A stretch of 64,000 nt of DNA, taken from NCBI GenBank assembly GCA_030432655.1, contig JAUILA010000003.1, positions 157,978 through 221,977 on the forward strand, in the 5' to 3' direction. Every line of letters starts with the position of its first letter. Position 1 is the first letter of the stretch. The notes beneath the pieces were generated by a model. That model worked only from the letters and a program-made list of their open reading frames with translations. It did no database searches and had not been told where the DNA came from. The position numbers and the translations under genes were made by a program. Source of the stretch: Bacteroidia bacterium (GTDB lineage Bacteria; Bacteroidota; Bacteroidia; Cytophagales; Cyclobacteriaceae). Below, piece after piece: positions 8,887-18,310 of the stretch.

Positions 8887-10150
8887 CGATAAAACCTTAT
8901 TTATTCTGTTTCTCTGCCTGTTGACCGCACCGGTCCTGCAGGCACAGGATTCGCTGTCCCATTATCTGGAGCTGGCCATGGAGAATAACCCGGGACTGAA
9001 AAGTGCATATGAGGGATTCTTTGCCGCGGCAGAACGCTCCGACCAGGCGGGTACCCTGCCGGATCCTTCCCTCGGTATCGGATATTTCATCAGTCCTGTG
9101 GAAACCCGTGTTGGCCCGCAGCAATTCCGGTTCTCGCTTACCCAGATGTTTCCCTGGTTTGGCACCCTCAAATCGAAAAAGCTGCAGTCCGACCGGCAGG
9201 CCGAGGCGTCTTTCTGGCAATTTGCAGATCGGGCCCGGTCCCTCACCCGGGATGTTCGCAAAACTTACTACGAACTGTGGATCCTGCACAGGCTGATTGA
9301 CCTGGAGCGGGAGAATCTGGCACTGCTGGAATCCACTGAGGAGCTTGCGACCACCCGTTTCCGAAGCGGTGACGGACGTATGGCCGATATCCTGCGGGTT
9401 CAGCTTGATAAAAAAACGTCCGGGAACACTATCGAAAGCCTCACAGACCGGCTGGAAACGACCACTGAACAATTCTTTCTCCTGCTCAATGCGGATCGCA
9501 GTACACTTCATCTTCCTGACACAATAGCGGTACAATTACCAATATTCTCAGATCAGGACAGCCTCTCCGGCCACCCGTTGGTGCAGGCGAATATTATCCG
9601 CAGCCAGGCCGCTGAAGCATATGCTGAAGCGTCCCGCAAACAGGCCTATCCGTCAATAGGAGTGGGCCTGGACTACATGATCATTGGCAAGCGCGAAGAC
9701 ATGAATATTCCTGATAACGGCAAGAATGCTTTTATGCCTATGGTCACGATCGGACTCCCGATCTGGCAGAAAAAGTATGCCTCCATGCGAGATGAGGCAG
9801 AAGCCACCCGGCGTCAGTACCTTCATGCCGCCCGCGCAGAACAACTCGCGTTGCAGTCGGGAAGACTTGAAAATGAGTACGAAATCCGTCGTGCCCTGGA
9901 AGAAATGGAAATCTTCAGGGAACAGACAGAACTTATAGAAAGAGTCCTGAAACTCACCGAAACGGACTTTGCCAATGACCGGGCACGATTCGAGGATATC
10001 CTGGAAGACCAGGAAAAACTGCTGAGGTACCGGATGCAATTTATGAAGAGTTACGGACGCGTACTGGAAGCAGTAGCAAATTATGATTATCTGACCGGTG
10101 AAAATCCGGCGTTCATTACTGAATTACTGAATGATGAAAATGAAAATTAA
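8879..10150 (+). CDS. TolC-family outer-membrane efflux protein
   Basis: A 423-residue outer-membrane channel component of the metal efflux system. The start at 8879 (ATGAATAG overlap with the pump's stop) gives a clean signal peptide ending at LQAQDS. A frame extended upstream would not. The protein has the long alpha-helical repeats of the family (for example ELAMENNPGLKSAYEGFF near the N-terminus and a second repeat after about 210), with a proline/glycine turn (PDPSLGIGYFISP). Its 3' end overlaps the start of the adaptor gene by about 20 bases, which indicates translational coupling in the pump - channel - adaptor order. Confidence 0.92.
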   Translation: MNSDKTLFILFLCLLTAPVLQAQDSLSHYLELAMENNPGLKSAYEGFFAAAERSDQAGTLPDPSLGIGYFISPVETRVGPQQFRFSLTQMFPWFGTLKSKKLQSDRQAEASFWQFADRARSLTRDVRKTYYELWILHRLIDLERENLALLESTEELATTRFRSGDGRMADILRVQLDKKTSGNTIESLTDRLETTTEQFFLLLNADRSTLHLPDTIAVQLPIFSDQDSLSGHPLVQANIIRSQAAEAYAEASRKQAYPSIGVGLDYMIIGKREDMNIPDNGKNAFMPMVTIGLPIWQKKYASMRDEAEATRRQYLHAARAEQLALQSGRLENEYEIRRALEEMEIFREQTELIERVLKLTETDFANDRARFEDILEDQEKLLRYRMQFMKSYGRVLEAVANYDYLTGENPAFITELLNDENEN

Positions 10151-11852
10151 TCTCTGGTGGCTTGTGGCCGCTCTGGCAGGTGGCGTTTTTTTAGGCGGCC
10201 TCCTGTTTTCTGGCGGGGAGGAAAACCATACGCATGAGAAGGAAGTAGCGGAATCGGTAACCTATACCTGCTCCATGCATCCGCAGATACGGCAGAATGA
10301 ACCCGGTCAATGCCCCATTTGCGGAATGGACCTGGTACCGGTTTCTCAATTGGATAACGAAAGCGATACAACCGCCATTCAACTATCTTCCTCTGCCATG
10401 AGGCTCGGTAATATCCGGACAACAACGGTTGGATATGCGGGGAGTCCTGAGGAAACGCTTACGTTGAACGGACGGGTGGTTCCGGATGAGAACATGGTCC
10501 GCACTCAAACTTCCCATGTGGAAGGTCGAATCGAACGGTTGTTTGTTGCCACCGTCGGGGAAGAGGTCCGAAAAGGCCAGCGTATAGCAACAATTTACAG
10601 TCCGAAGCTGATTGCAGCGCAGCAGGAATTACTTCAGGCCGCAGATATGCAGGAATCACACCCGCAATTACTGGAAGCCGCCCGTGAAAAACTGAGATCA
10701 TTCCGGCTGACGGATAACCAGATCAACCAGATAATTGCTTCCGGAACCACCACAAACAATCTGGATATTTATGCAGAATTTTCAGGTACTGTCCTGGAAA
10801 AAATGGTGAACGTCGGCGACCACCTGATGGAAGGTTCACCGATATACCTGCTTGCCGACCTTTCCCGGGTATGGGTCCAGTTCGACGCCTACGAATCAGA
10901 TCTTCCGGTGGTCAATGTAGGTGATGAAATATCATTTACTGTCTCAGGAATTCCGGGCAGACAATTTCAGGGTGAGATTTCATTTATTGACCCCGTGGTT
11001 GACCCACGAACAAGGGTCGCCCATGTCAGGGTAGTTATTCCGAATGAGGCAGCATTACTTAAACCGGAGATGTTTGTAAAAGGAACGCTCCGGACAAGTG
11101 AGAAAGATTCGGAAGACCGGTTACTGATACCCAGGACATCGGTGCTTTGGACAGGCCCGCGATCGATTGTGTATGTTCGCGAGTCTGCAGACGGGGAAGG
11201 TGCTACTTTTCGTATGCAGGAGGTAGTGCTAGGACCGGTGATTGGAGATTACTATGTCGTGGAGAATGGACTGGCCCCCGGAGCTGATATCGTTGTCAAC
11301 GGCACCTTTACTGTAGATGCCGCTGCACAGCTTGCCGGAAAACCCAGCATGATGAATGTAAAAGCCGACGGAGCGGAAGAATCCACAGAAGATTATGGAG
11401 AAGCCTCTCAGCAGCTGAAAGATATTACGGCGAAAATCATTCGCACCTACACCTCTTTGAAAGATTACCTGGTCGCCTCTGATTATGAGAATGCCAGAAA
11501 ACAATCGGAAATGCTGCTGGAACAAACACAATCACTGGCCGGGCTCAACGTAAATGAGCAATGGGCGTCCTGGCTCAGCGAAATCAGTGAAAAACTTGAA
11601 AAGGAAACCTCCCTGGCGTCCAATGCTGGCAATGTGGACGAATTACGAAGCGCCTTTATTGGATTATCTGAAAACATGGTCCGGCTTAGCCAAAGGATTA
11701 CCCCGCTGGATGAAACGCTTTACGTAATGCGTTGTCCGATGGCAAATAACAACCAGGGAGCCCGGTGGCTAAGCTTTGAAAATGAAGTAAGAAATCCGTA
11801 CTACGGCGATATGATGCTGACGTGCGGCAGTGTAACAGAAACAATTAAATAA
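10131..11852 (+). CDS. cusB: CusB-like periplasmic adaptor with N-terminal heavy-metal-binding and C-terminal DUF3347 domains
   Basis: A 573-residue membrane-fusion protein that links the RND pump to the outer-membrane channel. Domains in order: an N-terminal membrane anchor (about 8-27); a heavy-metal-binding domain with YTCSMHPQI ... CPICGMDLVPV (about 45-72); barrel-sandwich hybrid and beta-barrel adaptor domains (about 110-390); and a C-terminal DUF3347 domain ending in RCPMANNNQGARWL ... RNPYYGDMMLTCG. The two metal-binding modules suggest that it captures and hands over copper. Three in-frame ATGs lie close together (10131, 10134, 10140), so the exact start is open. The DUF3347 fusion is matched by a separate DUF3347 gene 19 bases downstream. 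Confidence 0.92.
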   Translation: MMKMKINLWWLVAALAGGVFLGGLLFSGGEENHTHEKEVAESVTYTCSMHPQIRQNEPGQCPICGMDLVPVSQLDNESDTTAIQLSSSAMRLGNIRTTTVGYAGSPEETLTLNGRVVPDENMVRTQTSHVEGRIERLFVATVGEEVRKGQRIATIYSPKLIAAQQELLQAADMQESHPQLLEAAREKLRSFRLTDNQINQIIASGTTTNNLDIYAEFSGTVLEKMVNVGDHLMEGSPIYLLADLSRVWVQFDAYESDLPVVNVGDEISFTVSGIPGRQFQGEISFIDPVVDPRTRVAHVRVVIPNEAALLKPEMFVKGTLRTSEKDSEDRLLIPRTSVLWTGPRSIVYVRESADGEGATFRMQEVVLGPVIGDYYVVENGLAPGADIVVNGTFTVDAAAQLAGKPSMMNVKADGAEESTEDYGEASQQLKDITAKIIRTYTSLKDYLVASDYENARKQSEMLLEQTQSLAGLNVNEQWASWLSEISEKLEKETSLASNAGNVDELRSAFIGLSENMVRLSQRITPLDETLYVMRCPMANNNQGARWLSFENEVRNPYYGDMMLTCGSVTETIK

Positions 11853-11871
11853 CAATTATAATAAACGGAAC

Positions 11872-12372
11872 ATGACACGATTAACTATTGGAATGATGCT
11901 TATGTTTTTTGTGAGTGCCTGCTCACAGAATAGCGGGAGTGAAGTGAGTGAAGAAAAAAGTGATAGTACCGCGGAGGTAACGGCTGGTGAAAGGAATGAG
12001 CATGGCCAAATCCTGGCGGATTACATGAAAATAAAAAACGCGCTGGTAGGCAGTGATGCTGAAAAAGCGGCAACTGCCGCCGGGCGGCTGGCGAAAGCTG
12101 ATGAGGCCGGTGCAGAAATTACAGGTTCTGCAGCCAAAATCGCAGAAAATGCTGACCTTGAATATCAGCGGGAAGAATTTTTCAAACTATCCGGCTTCAT
12201 GTATGAACACGTCAAAAATTCGGAAAACCAGGGAGAAACGGTGTACTGGCAACATTGCCCTATGGCGTTCGATAACAGCGGTGCCAACTGGCTGAGCATG
12301 GAAAGCGACATCCGGAATCCCTATTTCGGTGACGCAATGCTTACCTGCGGAATGGTGGAAGAAGAATTATAA
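11872..12372 (+). CDS. DUF3347 lipoprotein
   Basis: A 166-residue lipoprotein (lipobox FFVSAC, lipidated Cys about residue 17) consisting mainly of a DUF3347 domain. The C-terminal signature HCPMAFDNSGANWL ... RNPYFGDAMLTCG closely parallels the end of the preceding CusB-like protein. The Cys-Pro-Met and final Cys-Gly residues are plausible copper ligands. The gene follows the adaptor by 19 bases and is the last of the operon. Its exact role is unknown; periplasmic metal binding or delivery to the pump is an inference from context. Confidence 0.88.
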   Translation: MTRLTIGMMLMFFVSACSQNSGSEVSEEKSDSTAEVTAGERNEHGQILADYMKIKNALVGSDAEKAATAAGRLAKADEAGAEITGSAAKIAENADLEYQREEFFKLSGFMYEHVKNSENQGETVYWQHCPMAFDNSGANWLSMESDIRNPYFGDAMLTCGMVEEEL

Positions 12373-12408
12373 GGGTTCAGGGGTCCGGGAAGCTATCCCG
12401 GATCCTCG

Positions 12409-14052
12409 TTATCCCAGTTTTAATTCCAACCAAAGGAATCCTGCGGCAACCAGGAATAACACGTAGAAAATCCAGGCAGGAACCGGATCATATACTGTCC
12501 GGGGATCACTGGATTTCAATTGTTCTGCTGCACGCTGCCGGATCAGCCGTTTTTGTCCGGAGAATTTCATGGCCTGAAATTCCTTTTGACCATAAATGAA
12601 GAACGCAGAGGTATCACTCCCGGAAACCAATTCATGCCAGCCGGAATCTGCTGGCCATACCCGCACTTTCCAGGTATTCTCAAGATAAGCGTCATTTTCG
12701 GGAGGCAATTGTATACCATTCCAGGCAACATCGGGAATTCCCTTGTTCCGTATTTTAAATTCCGTCGGTTGATTTACACGCATTATCGGGGCTTCAGCAA
12801 CTATTTTCTCCATATCTTTTCTGACAGAGGCATCTATCAAAGGCAGCCAGTATTGCTGATATTGTTGCTCCTCCCCCTGCAGCATCCACAGATAGGTGGC
12901 CGACTCCAGTGAAGCCGCCAAAGCTCCGCGTCCTTTTTGCACCACACCTGACCGGTACCTGCCCGCTTCTCCGGATGTGTGTACAAACGAGACATTCTCC
13001 GGGAAATACCAATTCCCTTCACTGTCCCGGGCAGATGGAATTGAAAAAGAAGGATCACCGGACCCGTCTGATGAAGCCAGAACAAGCAGTCCCATCCCTT
13101 CGTACATGGCACGCTCCAAAATTTCCCGGTTACGCGAACCCATGGTGCTGATCACCTGCTTGTCTGCAATCAGGAGATCCAGTTCACTCAGAAAATCAGG
13201 CGTTATTTGCATCGAAATACGCTTCTCAGTGTTCAGGAATTCATAGGAGAATTTGTCACGGGAAATCTGCTGGCGTACGAGGACCTCCATACCATTCTCT
13301 GCCAGGTAATTCTTAAGGGCACGTGACTCAAAGGTCGGATAGGACAAAAGAACAGCCACCCTATCCGGCACAATTTCCTCTGCCTCCGCACCCATCCGGA
13401 ACTCCTGCTGCCATTCTCCCGAACCTGCAGATATTGAATACACATACCGCCCGGCTGAAGCAGGAACATGCCTGAGAATAAAGTTACCACTGGAATCTGT
13501 CCGCACGGAATCAAGCTTCGTTCCGTTTAGTAAAAGCTTTACATCCAGACTATCCTGCTGCCCGCCTTTCACTTGACCCCGGATAATCATTTCTTCACCT
13601 GCCACAATTTTCTTCGGAAATTCCAATGCCTGCATCCCTGCCGGTGTTTTCTCAAAAACCGGGAGAAGCGCGGAAGATCCTGTCTTCCATAAGTCATGAG
13701 CAGGAATGCCCTGACCCGTAAGAATGATTAGTTCAGCTTCTAGCCGCGACCGAAGAGTATCAGAGGCGACAAGGGAAGCCCCCGGCCAGGCCTTACGGAG
13801 ACTGTCAGTAAGCGCCTGACCGGTTTGCTCTCCGATCAGTATGATCACCTGGTCGTGCGCTTCCTCACGCAGCGCAGGTTTCAATAGTATTCCTCCCAGG
13901 GCAAGGACCAAAAATGTGACCGCGAAAAGGCGGGCAACTCGTCTATGTGTTGACTTACGAAACCATTCCAGCAAGAGCAGTCCGACCCAGAGGAGAAGAA
14001 GTCCGGCAGCTGCCACCGTGGAAAATGAAAGCCATTGAATCCAGTCATTCAT
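12409..14052 (-). CDS. Large membrane-anchored protein of the MoxR/BatA-type operon
   Basis: A 547-residue protein with two N-terminal hydrophobic segments (about 8-28 and 40-57), a large extracytoplasmic region, and a final transmembrane helix (WIFYVLFLVAAGFLWLELKLG). The start at 14052 is well supported: a Shine-Dalgarno sequence AAGGAGGT lies six bases upstream and the start overlaps the stop of the preceding gene. The middle part contains an Ig-like stretch (GEEMIIRGQVKGG ... GNFILRHVPASAGRYVY) and a glutamine-amidotransferase-like fold (RVAVLLSYPTFESRALKNYL). This resembles the large BatA-associated proteins of Bacteroidota. The precise function is unknown. It is the last gene of the operon. 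Confidence 0.8.
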   Translation of the reverse strand: MNDWIQWLSFSTVAAAGLLLLWVGLLLLEWFRKSTHRRVARLFAVTFLVLALGGILLKPALREEAHDQVIILIGEQTGQALTDSLRKAWPGASLVASDTLRSRLEAELIILTGQGIPAHDLWKTGSSALLPVFEKTPAGMQALEFPKKIVAGEEMIIRGQVKGGQQDSLDVKLLLNGTKLDSVRTDSSGNFILRHVPASAGRYVYSISAGSGEWQQEFRMGAEAEEIVPDRVAVLLSYPTFESRALKNYLAENGMEVLVRQQISRDKFSYEFLNTEKRISMQITPDFLSELDLLIADKQVISTMGSRNREILERAMYEGMGLLVLASSDGSGDPSFSIPSARDSEGNWYFPENVSFVHTSGEAGRYRSGVVQKGRGALAASLESATYLWMLQGEEQQYQQYWLPLIDASVRKDMEKIVAEAPIMRVNQPTEFKIRNKGIPDVAWNGIQLPPENDAYLENTWKVRVWPADSGWHELVSGSDTSAFFIYGQKEFQAMKFSGQKRLIRQRAAEQLKSSDPRTVYDPVPAWIFYVLFLVAAGFLWLELKLG

Positions 14053-16240
14053 GCCGACCTCCTTCAAGATGTATCTGAAAGAGGCTGTCAAGGCGGTTCC
14101 ATGACATTGAACCTGTTTGTCCGGGGATTTCCTGGTCTGGCAACACTGCCATTAGCTGACCGGCAAGTTGCGGGGCTACTTCCTCCCATCGGATCGTTTC
14201 CCATGACTGAACCTGGATCCGCTGAAGCAGGCTAAGTGGTTGCAGGTAGCTTCCGGGAGATTCGACCGCCAGCCGGGCCAGTGTTTCTGATGCCGGACCA
14301 AAAACCGTCGAACGGGTGGATTCTGATGGATAATTTTCTTCGCCGATCGTCAGAAGCAATTCTACCGCACGCCGGATCGTCCGATACTTATCCTCCGCGG
14401 CATCCGTATTTTCCGTCCTCGGTGTCCCGATCTCATCCAGGTCGGCGGTAAGCCGGCTGTCTTCCCTGATCGGCGGGGGGTCAAAGCCGATCCGGTGAAC
14501 GTATATCCTCGCCTGGTTCTTAATTTTCTGGATCAGGTCCAGCGCTTTGTATTGATAGCTTAGTGATTTTTCCGGCTCGTACAGGCGGAGATACAACTCG
14601 GCATCCCACATTTCAGCCATCGCCTGTTTTAGCATGGCCCTGATCCCCTGGGTGTATAAGGTGGCCTCCTCAGGATCAGAATGATCATGCATATATGCCT
14701 CGAGTGGATCTTCCTCTTCCTCTACTGCTTCATTTTCAGCTACACCTTCATGCTCATGATCATGGTCATGGGTGTAAGCAGCAACCGGATCCTCTTCGGG
14801 ATCAGATTCACCCTCCGATTCGGTTGCAGCGGGCATCTCCGTCATACCGGACTCAAATTCGTCGCCCAGGTACTGTCCGTATTTGATCCTGAGTAATTTC
14901 TGATCATACCCGAGTGAATTGGATTCCTGTTTGAACGCCTGCAATTCCATCGAGGGTTTTGTGGCGATAAGTGCTTCTGTATCAATAATGATCTGACGCT
15001 GGCTCCGGAAATAATCGGGCATCAGGTCAACCGCCATCGCACCGCCCGACATGAATTCGCGGCTCACTGTGTCTTTTATGACCGCGAAAAATGTGACGGA
15101 CCGGGATCGGCCAGGTTCAGGAATACGGTTGTCAAGGGCTTCCAGGTAGTAATACAATTCATCACCAGGGCCCATTCCGATAGAATCCATGGATATTCGT
15201 CGCGAGAGGGTGGTTTGTCGTCCCGATACTTCTGCGGGAAAGGGAAGTACCACTTCACGGAATTTTACGGATTCTCCGGATCCGCGGCTTACCGTAGCAA
15301 CTATGTACGCATCCGTCAGGCCGAAATCATCGGTCAGCTCCGCCCGCACTTCGACCTCACCCGGACCCTCAAATTCCAGAAAATCCTGCACATCCACCGG
15401 CCGTATTTCCGGTGGTTGATCTGCCACCAGGTCAATGGAATAGACATCGCTCGTTGCGGTTTCTCCTTTCTTTACAATACGGAATGAATAGAAAGTATTT
15501 ACATCCGGGCGCCATTGCAAGGTCCAGGTATTCTCCGGACTCTTTTCAAATAAAACAGATTGTCCGCCTGCGACATCCAAAATCAGCGAATCGGCCCGTC
15601 CCGACAGACCGATTTCCCATTTCAGCACCGAACCCTGCAGGACTTGTACCGATAAACTGGTCAAAGCCTGTGTGCCAATCCCTGTATAGGAAGGATACTT
15701 TGCCAATATCTGAGCCTCCTGAATGACCGGAAAGGGTTCAGAACCGGTTGCTTTTTCAGGCACATGTACCGGTACTTCTATCAGTTGCTCTTCAGGCTGG
15801 CTTCCCATCAGGATTCTTGTAAGTATAAATCCAATTGCCACAATAATGAGGGCCATCAGCATGGACAGGAACATATTTTTTAACGGGAGAATAGAAACAA
15901 GTCGCTGCCCGGCAAGCTGCGCTGCAACCCGGCGTTGCTGAACCCGGGCTACCGAGGTCAGGGAATCTGAGGAGGTAAGTACCAGAGCGGAACTGAATTC
16001 AAGCGCTTCAATTCGCTTGTCAAGGATTTCAGATGCATCGGAAACATTCATTTTCCAGGGTTTTTTCCAGAGCAACAGAATGATCCAGGAGATTATGCCT
16101 GCCGCTACTGCTATGGTTAAGCGGGAAGTCAGAAGCCCGGCAGCCACAGCAACTCCCATGGCCGGAAAGAATGTCACCGCCAGATCAACTGCACGGTGCA
16201 TAAGCACAAATCGGCTAATATGTCGGGCACCCTCAGGCAT
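14045..16240 (-). CDS. DUF4175-like membrane protein with histidine/acid-rich insert
   Basis: A protein of about 731 residues with two or three N-terminal transmembrane helices, then a large extracytoplasmic region with Ig-like folds and a long helical C-terminal part, resembling DUF4175-type proteins of MoxR operons. The ATG at 16240 overlaps the stop of the BatA-like gene by eight bases. A GTG at 16261 is the alternative start. Around residues 483-525 there are two similar units, DPVAAYTHDHDHEHEG and DPLEAYMHDHSDPEE, embedded in Glu/Asp-rich sequence. They look like a metal-binding or flexible linker segment. Its role is unknown; it probably acts in the envelope with its operon partners. 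Confidence 0.78.
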   Translation of the reverse strand: MPEGARHISRFVLMHRAVDLAVTFFPAMGVAVAAGLLTSRLTIAVAAGIISWIILLLWKKPWKMNVSDASEILDKRIEALEFSSALVLTSSDSLTSVARVQQRRVAAQLAGQRLVSILPLKNMFLSMLMALIIVAIGFILTRILMGSQPEEQLIEVPVHVPEKATGSEPFPVIQEAQILAKYPSYTGIGTQALTSLSVQVLQGSVLKWEIGLSGRADSLILDVAGGQSVLFEKSPENTWTLQWRPDVNTFYSFRIVKKGETATSDVYSIDLVADQPPEIRPVDVQDFLEFEGPGEVEVRAELTDDFGLTDAYIVATVSRGSGESVKFREVVLPFPAEVSGRQTTLSRRISMDSIGMGPGDELYYYLEALDNRIPEPGRSRSVTFFAVIKDTVSREFMSGGAMAVDLMPDYFRSQRQIIIDTEALIATKPSMELQAFKQESNSLGYDQKLLRIKYGQYLGDEFESGMTEMPAATESEGESDPEEDPVAAYTHDHDHEHEGVAENEAVEEEEDPLEAYMHDHSDPEEATLYTQGIRAMLKQAMAEMWDAELYLRLYEPEKSLSYQYKALDLIQKIKNQARIYVHRIGFDPPPIREDSRLTADLDEIGTPRTENTDAAEDKYRTIRRAVELLLTIGEENYPSESTRSTVFGPASETLARLAVESPGSYLQPLSLLQRIQVQSWETIRWEEVAPQLAGQLMAVLPDQEIPGQTGSMSWNRLDSLFQIHLEGGRHE

Positions 16241-17417
16241 ATTTCCGGTAAGCCAAAACACGTTCTGTAAAAATTAGTACGAACAGGGCAATCCATAGCG
16301 GCCATGTTACCGCCTCCCTGGCCTGTTTACCCCGGATCTGAACTCCTGACATTTGCGGCGTCGTATCAAAAGGCATGGAACGCTGATCATTTGCCATTTT
16401 CAACTCATCATCGAGCCGCGTTGCATACGGATCTGCAATCTCCAGCAACGACTCCATAACCTGTTCGTCACGGATTCGCCCGGGATCAAGGTTTCCGTTG
16501 ATAAGGAACCTGTCAGGATCTTCTGTCGGGATTAAGACTACACCCGGACGTCGCGGGACGAATATCAGTACCTTGCCTGTCACATCAGCCGGCACGGATG
16601 CGTCGGACATGGCAATATGCCAGCCCGCCTGCACTTCATTCTCCCGGAAACGAACGGGTATATCCAGGTAATCGGCCAGGGAGGTAAATGCGGTAGTGAT
16701 ATAAGTCTCCTGGGATTCATCCATTACTCCATGAAAAGAAATACGCATGGTATCGGCCGGGGGCAACTCCTCAGGCGCCTCCACTTTTTTTACGGAAGTA
16801 TAGCCAGAAGATGAGGTAAACGAAAGCCGGTAGGACTGACCTGATTTTCCCTGATAGAGGGGTACCTCCCAGGGTTTATCCCCGATAGTATTATCCAGCG
16901 TTATCCAGGTAACGGGAACAGGAAGTGCCGGGCGTGCCCCGGTGAAGCGGGTAATCCGGCCGGCATCAATCACCGTAAGACTGTCTGCCAGCGCAGAAGC
17001 TTCAGAAACCAGTTGCCAGTGGTCCTGAATGCCGGGGTCTTCCAAAGTATTCTCCGCCAGTGGAAAATCATTTGCAAGATAGCGGACTTCCTGGTCGGTC
17101 GTGTCCAGCAGTTGTCGGACGGCAGGAAGGTCACTGACAGCCGGGTCGAGCAGGATCCAGTGCCGGAATTGCCCGGACTGTTTAATGACCGGATAACATA
17201 CTATCAATACCAGCAATGCCAGGATTGCCATACGCAAAAGCAACAATCCCTTTTCCGTTAGTTTCAGCGACATGGATCGGCTGGCCTCCGATTGCGGAAG
17301 AAAGCGGATACTGCCAAAGGGGATCACCTTTGGGTTCCTGCGACTCCATAAATGAATAGCCAGCGGAATGAGTAGTCCGAGGAGGCCCCAGAAATAATAT
17401 GGTGCCAGGAAGGTCAT
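16233..17417 (-). CDS. BatA-domain membrane protein
   Basis: A 394-residue protein with the hallmark BatA N-terminal domain: MTFLAPYYFWGLLGLLIPL, then HLWSRRNPKVIPFGSIRFL, then a second membrane helix (about 60-80). The middle part has a glutamine-amidotransferase-like region with no recognisable von Willebrand metal site, and the C-terminus ends with a membrane helix (ALFVLIFTERVLAYRKYA). Its start overlaps the stop of the DUF58 gene by four bases (ATGA). Proteins of this type work with MoxR ATPases in envelope maintenance or the maturation of metal enzymes. The actual client here is unknown. Confidence 0.85.
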   Translation of the reverse strand: MTFLAPYYFWGLLGLLIPLAIHLWSRRNPKVIPFGSIRFLPQSEASRSMSLKLTEKGLLLLRMAILALLVLIVCYPVIKQSGQFRHWILLDPAVSDLPAVRQLLDTTDQEVRYLANDFPLAENTLEDPGIQDHWQLVSEASALADSLTVIDAGRITRFTGARPALPVPVTWITLDNTIGDKPWEVPLYQGKSGQSYRLSFTSSSGYTSVKKVEAPEELPPADTMRISFHGVMDESQETYITTAFTSLADYLDIPVRFRENEVQAGWHIAMSDASVPADVTGKVLIFVPRRPGVVLIPTEDPDRFLINGNLDPGRIRDEQVMESLLEIADPYATRLDDELKMANDQRSMPFDTTPQMSGVQIRGKQAREAVTWPLWIALFVLIFTERVLAYRKYA

Positions 17418-18310
17418 CGGATCAGGCGGTTCCGCTGCTTAATAAATGTTGCCAGTACTTTTCCGGGGTTATCATCCAGGTAAAACGGAAGCCAGACTAT
17501 CCCGAGCTCCTCCAGGGCTTCACTGGTCATTTGCCTGAAATGGTCGAGCGATCGTTTATACGCTTCCCGAACTGTTTTCGTACGTACTTCCATTCGTCGT
17601 CCCGTCTCCAGGTCTTCAAAGACCGCATTCTCCGGAAAATCAAGTTCCTCTTCCTTTCGACCGGTGAGATAGCAGGCCAGCACTTCATTGTAGCCTGTTT
17701 TCAATTGCCGCAATGATTCCACCACCTCCTCCTTTTCCTGGAGAAAATCACTGATAAACACAATCAATTCCTTTTTATCCCTGGTGTGTGTCAGCTCCAC
17801 CTCCTTGTCAGCCGGCCATTTCCCCAGTGTTTCCACATCTATGAGTCGTTGAAGGAATCGCTGAAGCTGACGTGAATCTTCCCGGACTTCTAGCGAATGT
17901 ATCTCTTTGTCGTTGAGTGTGTACAACCCGATATCATCACGTTGCTTTGAGGCGAGGTAGGCCATAACAGCGGCCAGCAGACGGGCCATCTGCCATTTGG
18001 ACACGCCATTTTCCGAATAGCGCATTGAATTACTGGCATCCACCACTACTTTCAGCACCACATTGGTTTCAATATCAGACTGACGAATATAGTACCGGCC
18101 GCTGCGTGCCAGCATCTTCCAGTCCAGCAGTCGAAGGTCGTCACCAGGCTCATAGGCCCGGTACTGGCTGAATTCAAGCCCGGTACCGGTTTTACGGCTG
18201 GCATGCATGCCGGACAGATATCCCTCCACAATAACACGGGCGATCAGCTCAAGTCCGGTTACCTCGTTCAGTACCTCCGGTTCCAGCAAAGATCTCCAGT
18301 CGTCTTTCAT
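17414..18310 (-). CDS. DUF58 domain protein (von Willebrand A-like)
   Basis: A 298-residue soluble protein of the DUF58 family, the standard partner of MoxR ATPases. Visible hallmarks are TGLEFSQYRAYEPGDDLRLLDWKMLARSG, of which the core YEPGDDLRLLDW is diagnostic, and the metal-site-like motif VVDASNSMRY (DxSxS). The family helps present client proteins to the MoxR ATPase. Its start overlaps the MoxR stop by four bases, and its stop overlaps the BatA-like start by four bases, so the three are translationally coupled. Confidence 0.93.
   Translation of the reverse strand: MKDDWRSLLEPEVLNEVTGLELIARVIVEGYLSGMHASRKTGTGLEFSQYRAYEPGDDLRLLDWKMLARSGRYYIRQSDIETNVVLKVVVDASNSMRYSENGVSKWQMARLLAAVMAYLASKQRDDIGLYTLNDKEIHSLEVREDSRQLQRFLQRLIDVETLGKWPADKEVELTHTRDKKELIVFISDFLQEKEEVVESLRQLKTGYNEVLACYLTGRKEEELDFPENAVFEDLETGRRMEVRTKTVREAYKRSLDHFRQMTSEALEELGIVWLPFYLDDNPGKVLATFIKQRNRLIR

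Noticed and set aside
12380..12405. Terminator between the DUF3347 gene and the convergent membrane-protein gene
   Set aside because: The hairpin (ggtccggga / tcccggatcc) has a bulge and no T run on either strand, so it is too weak to list.
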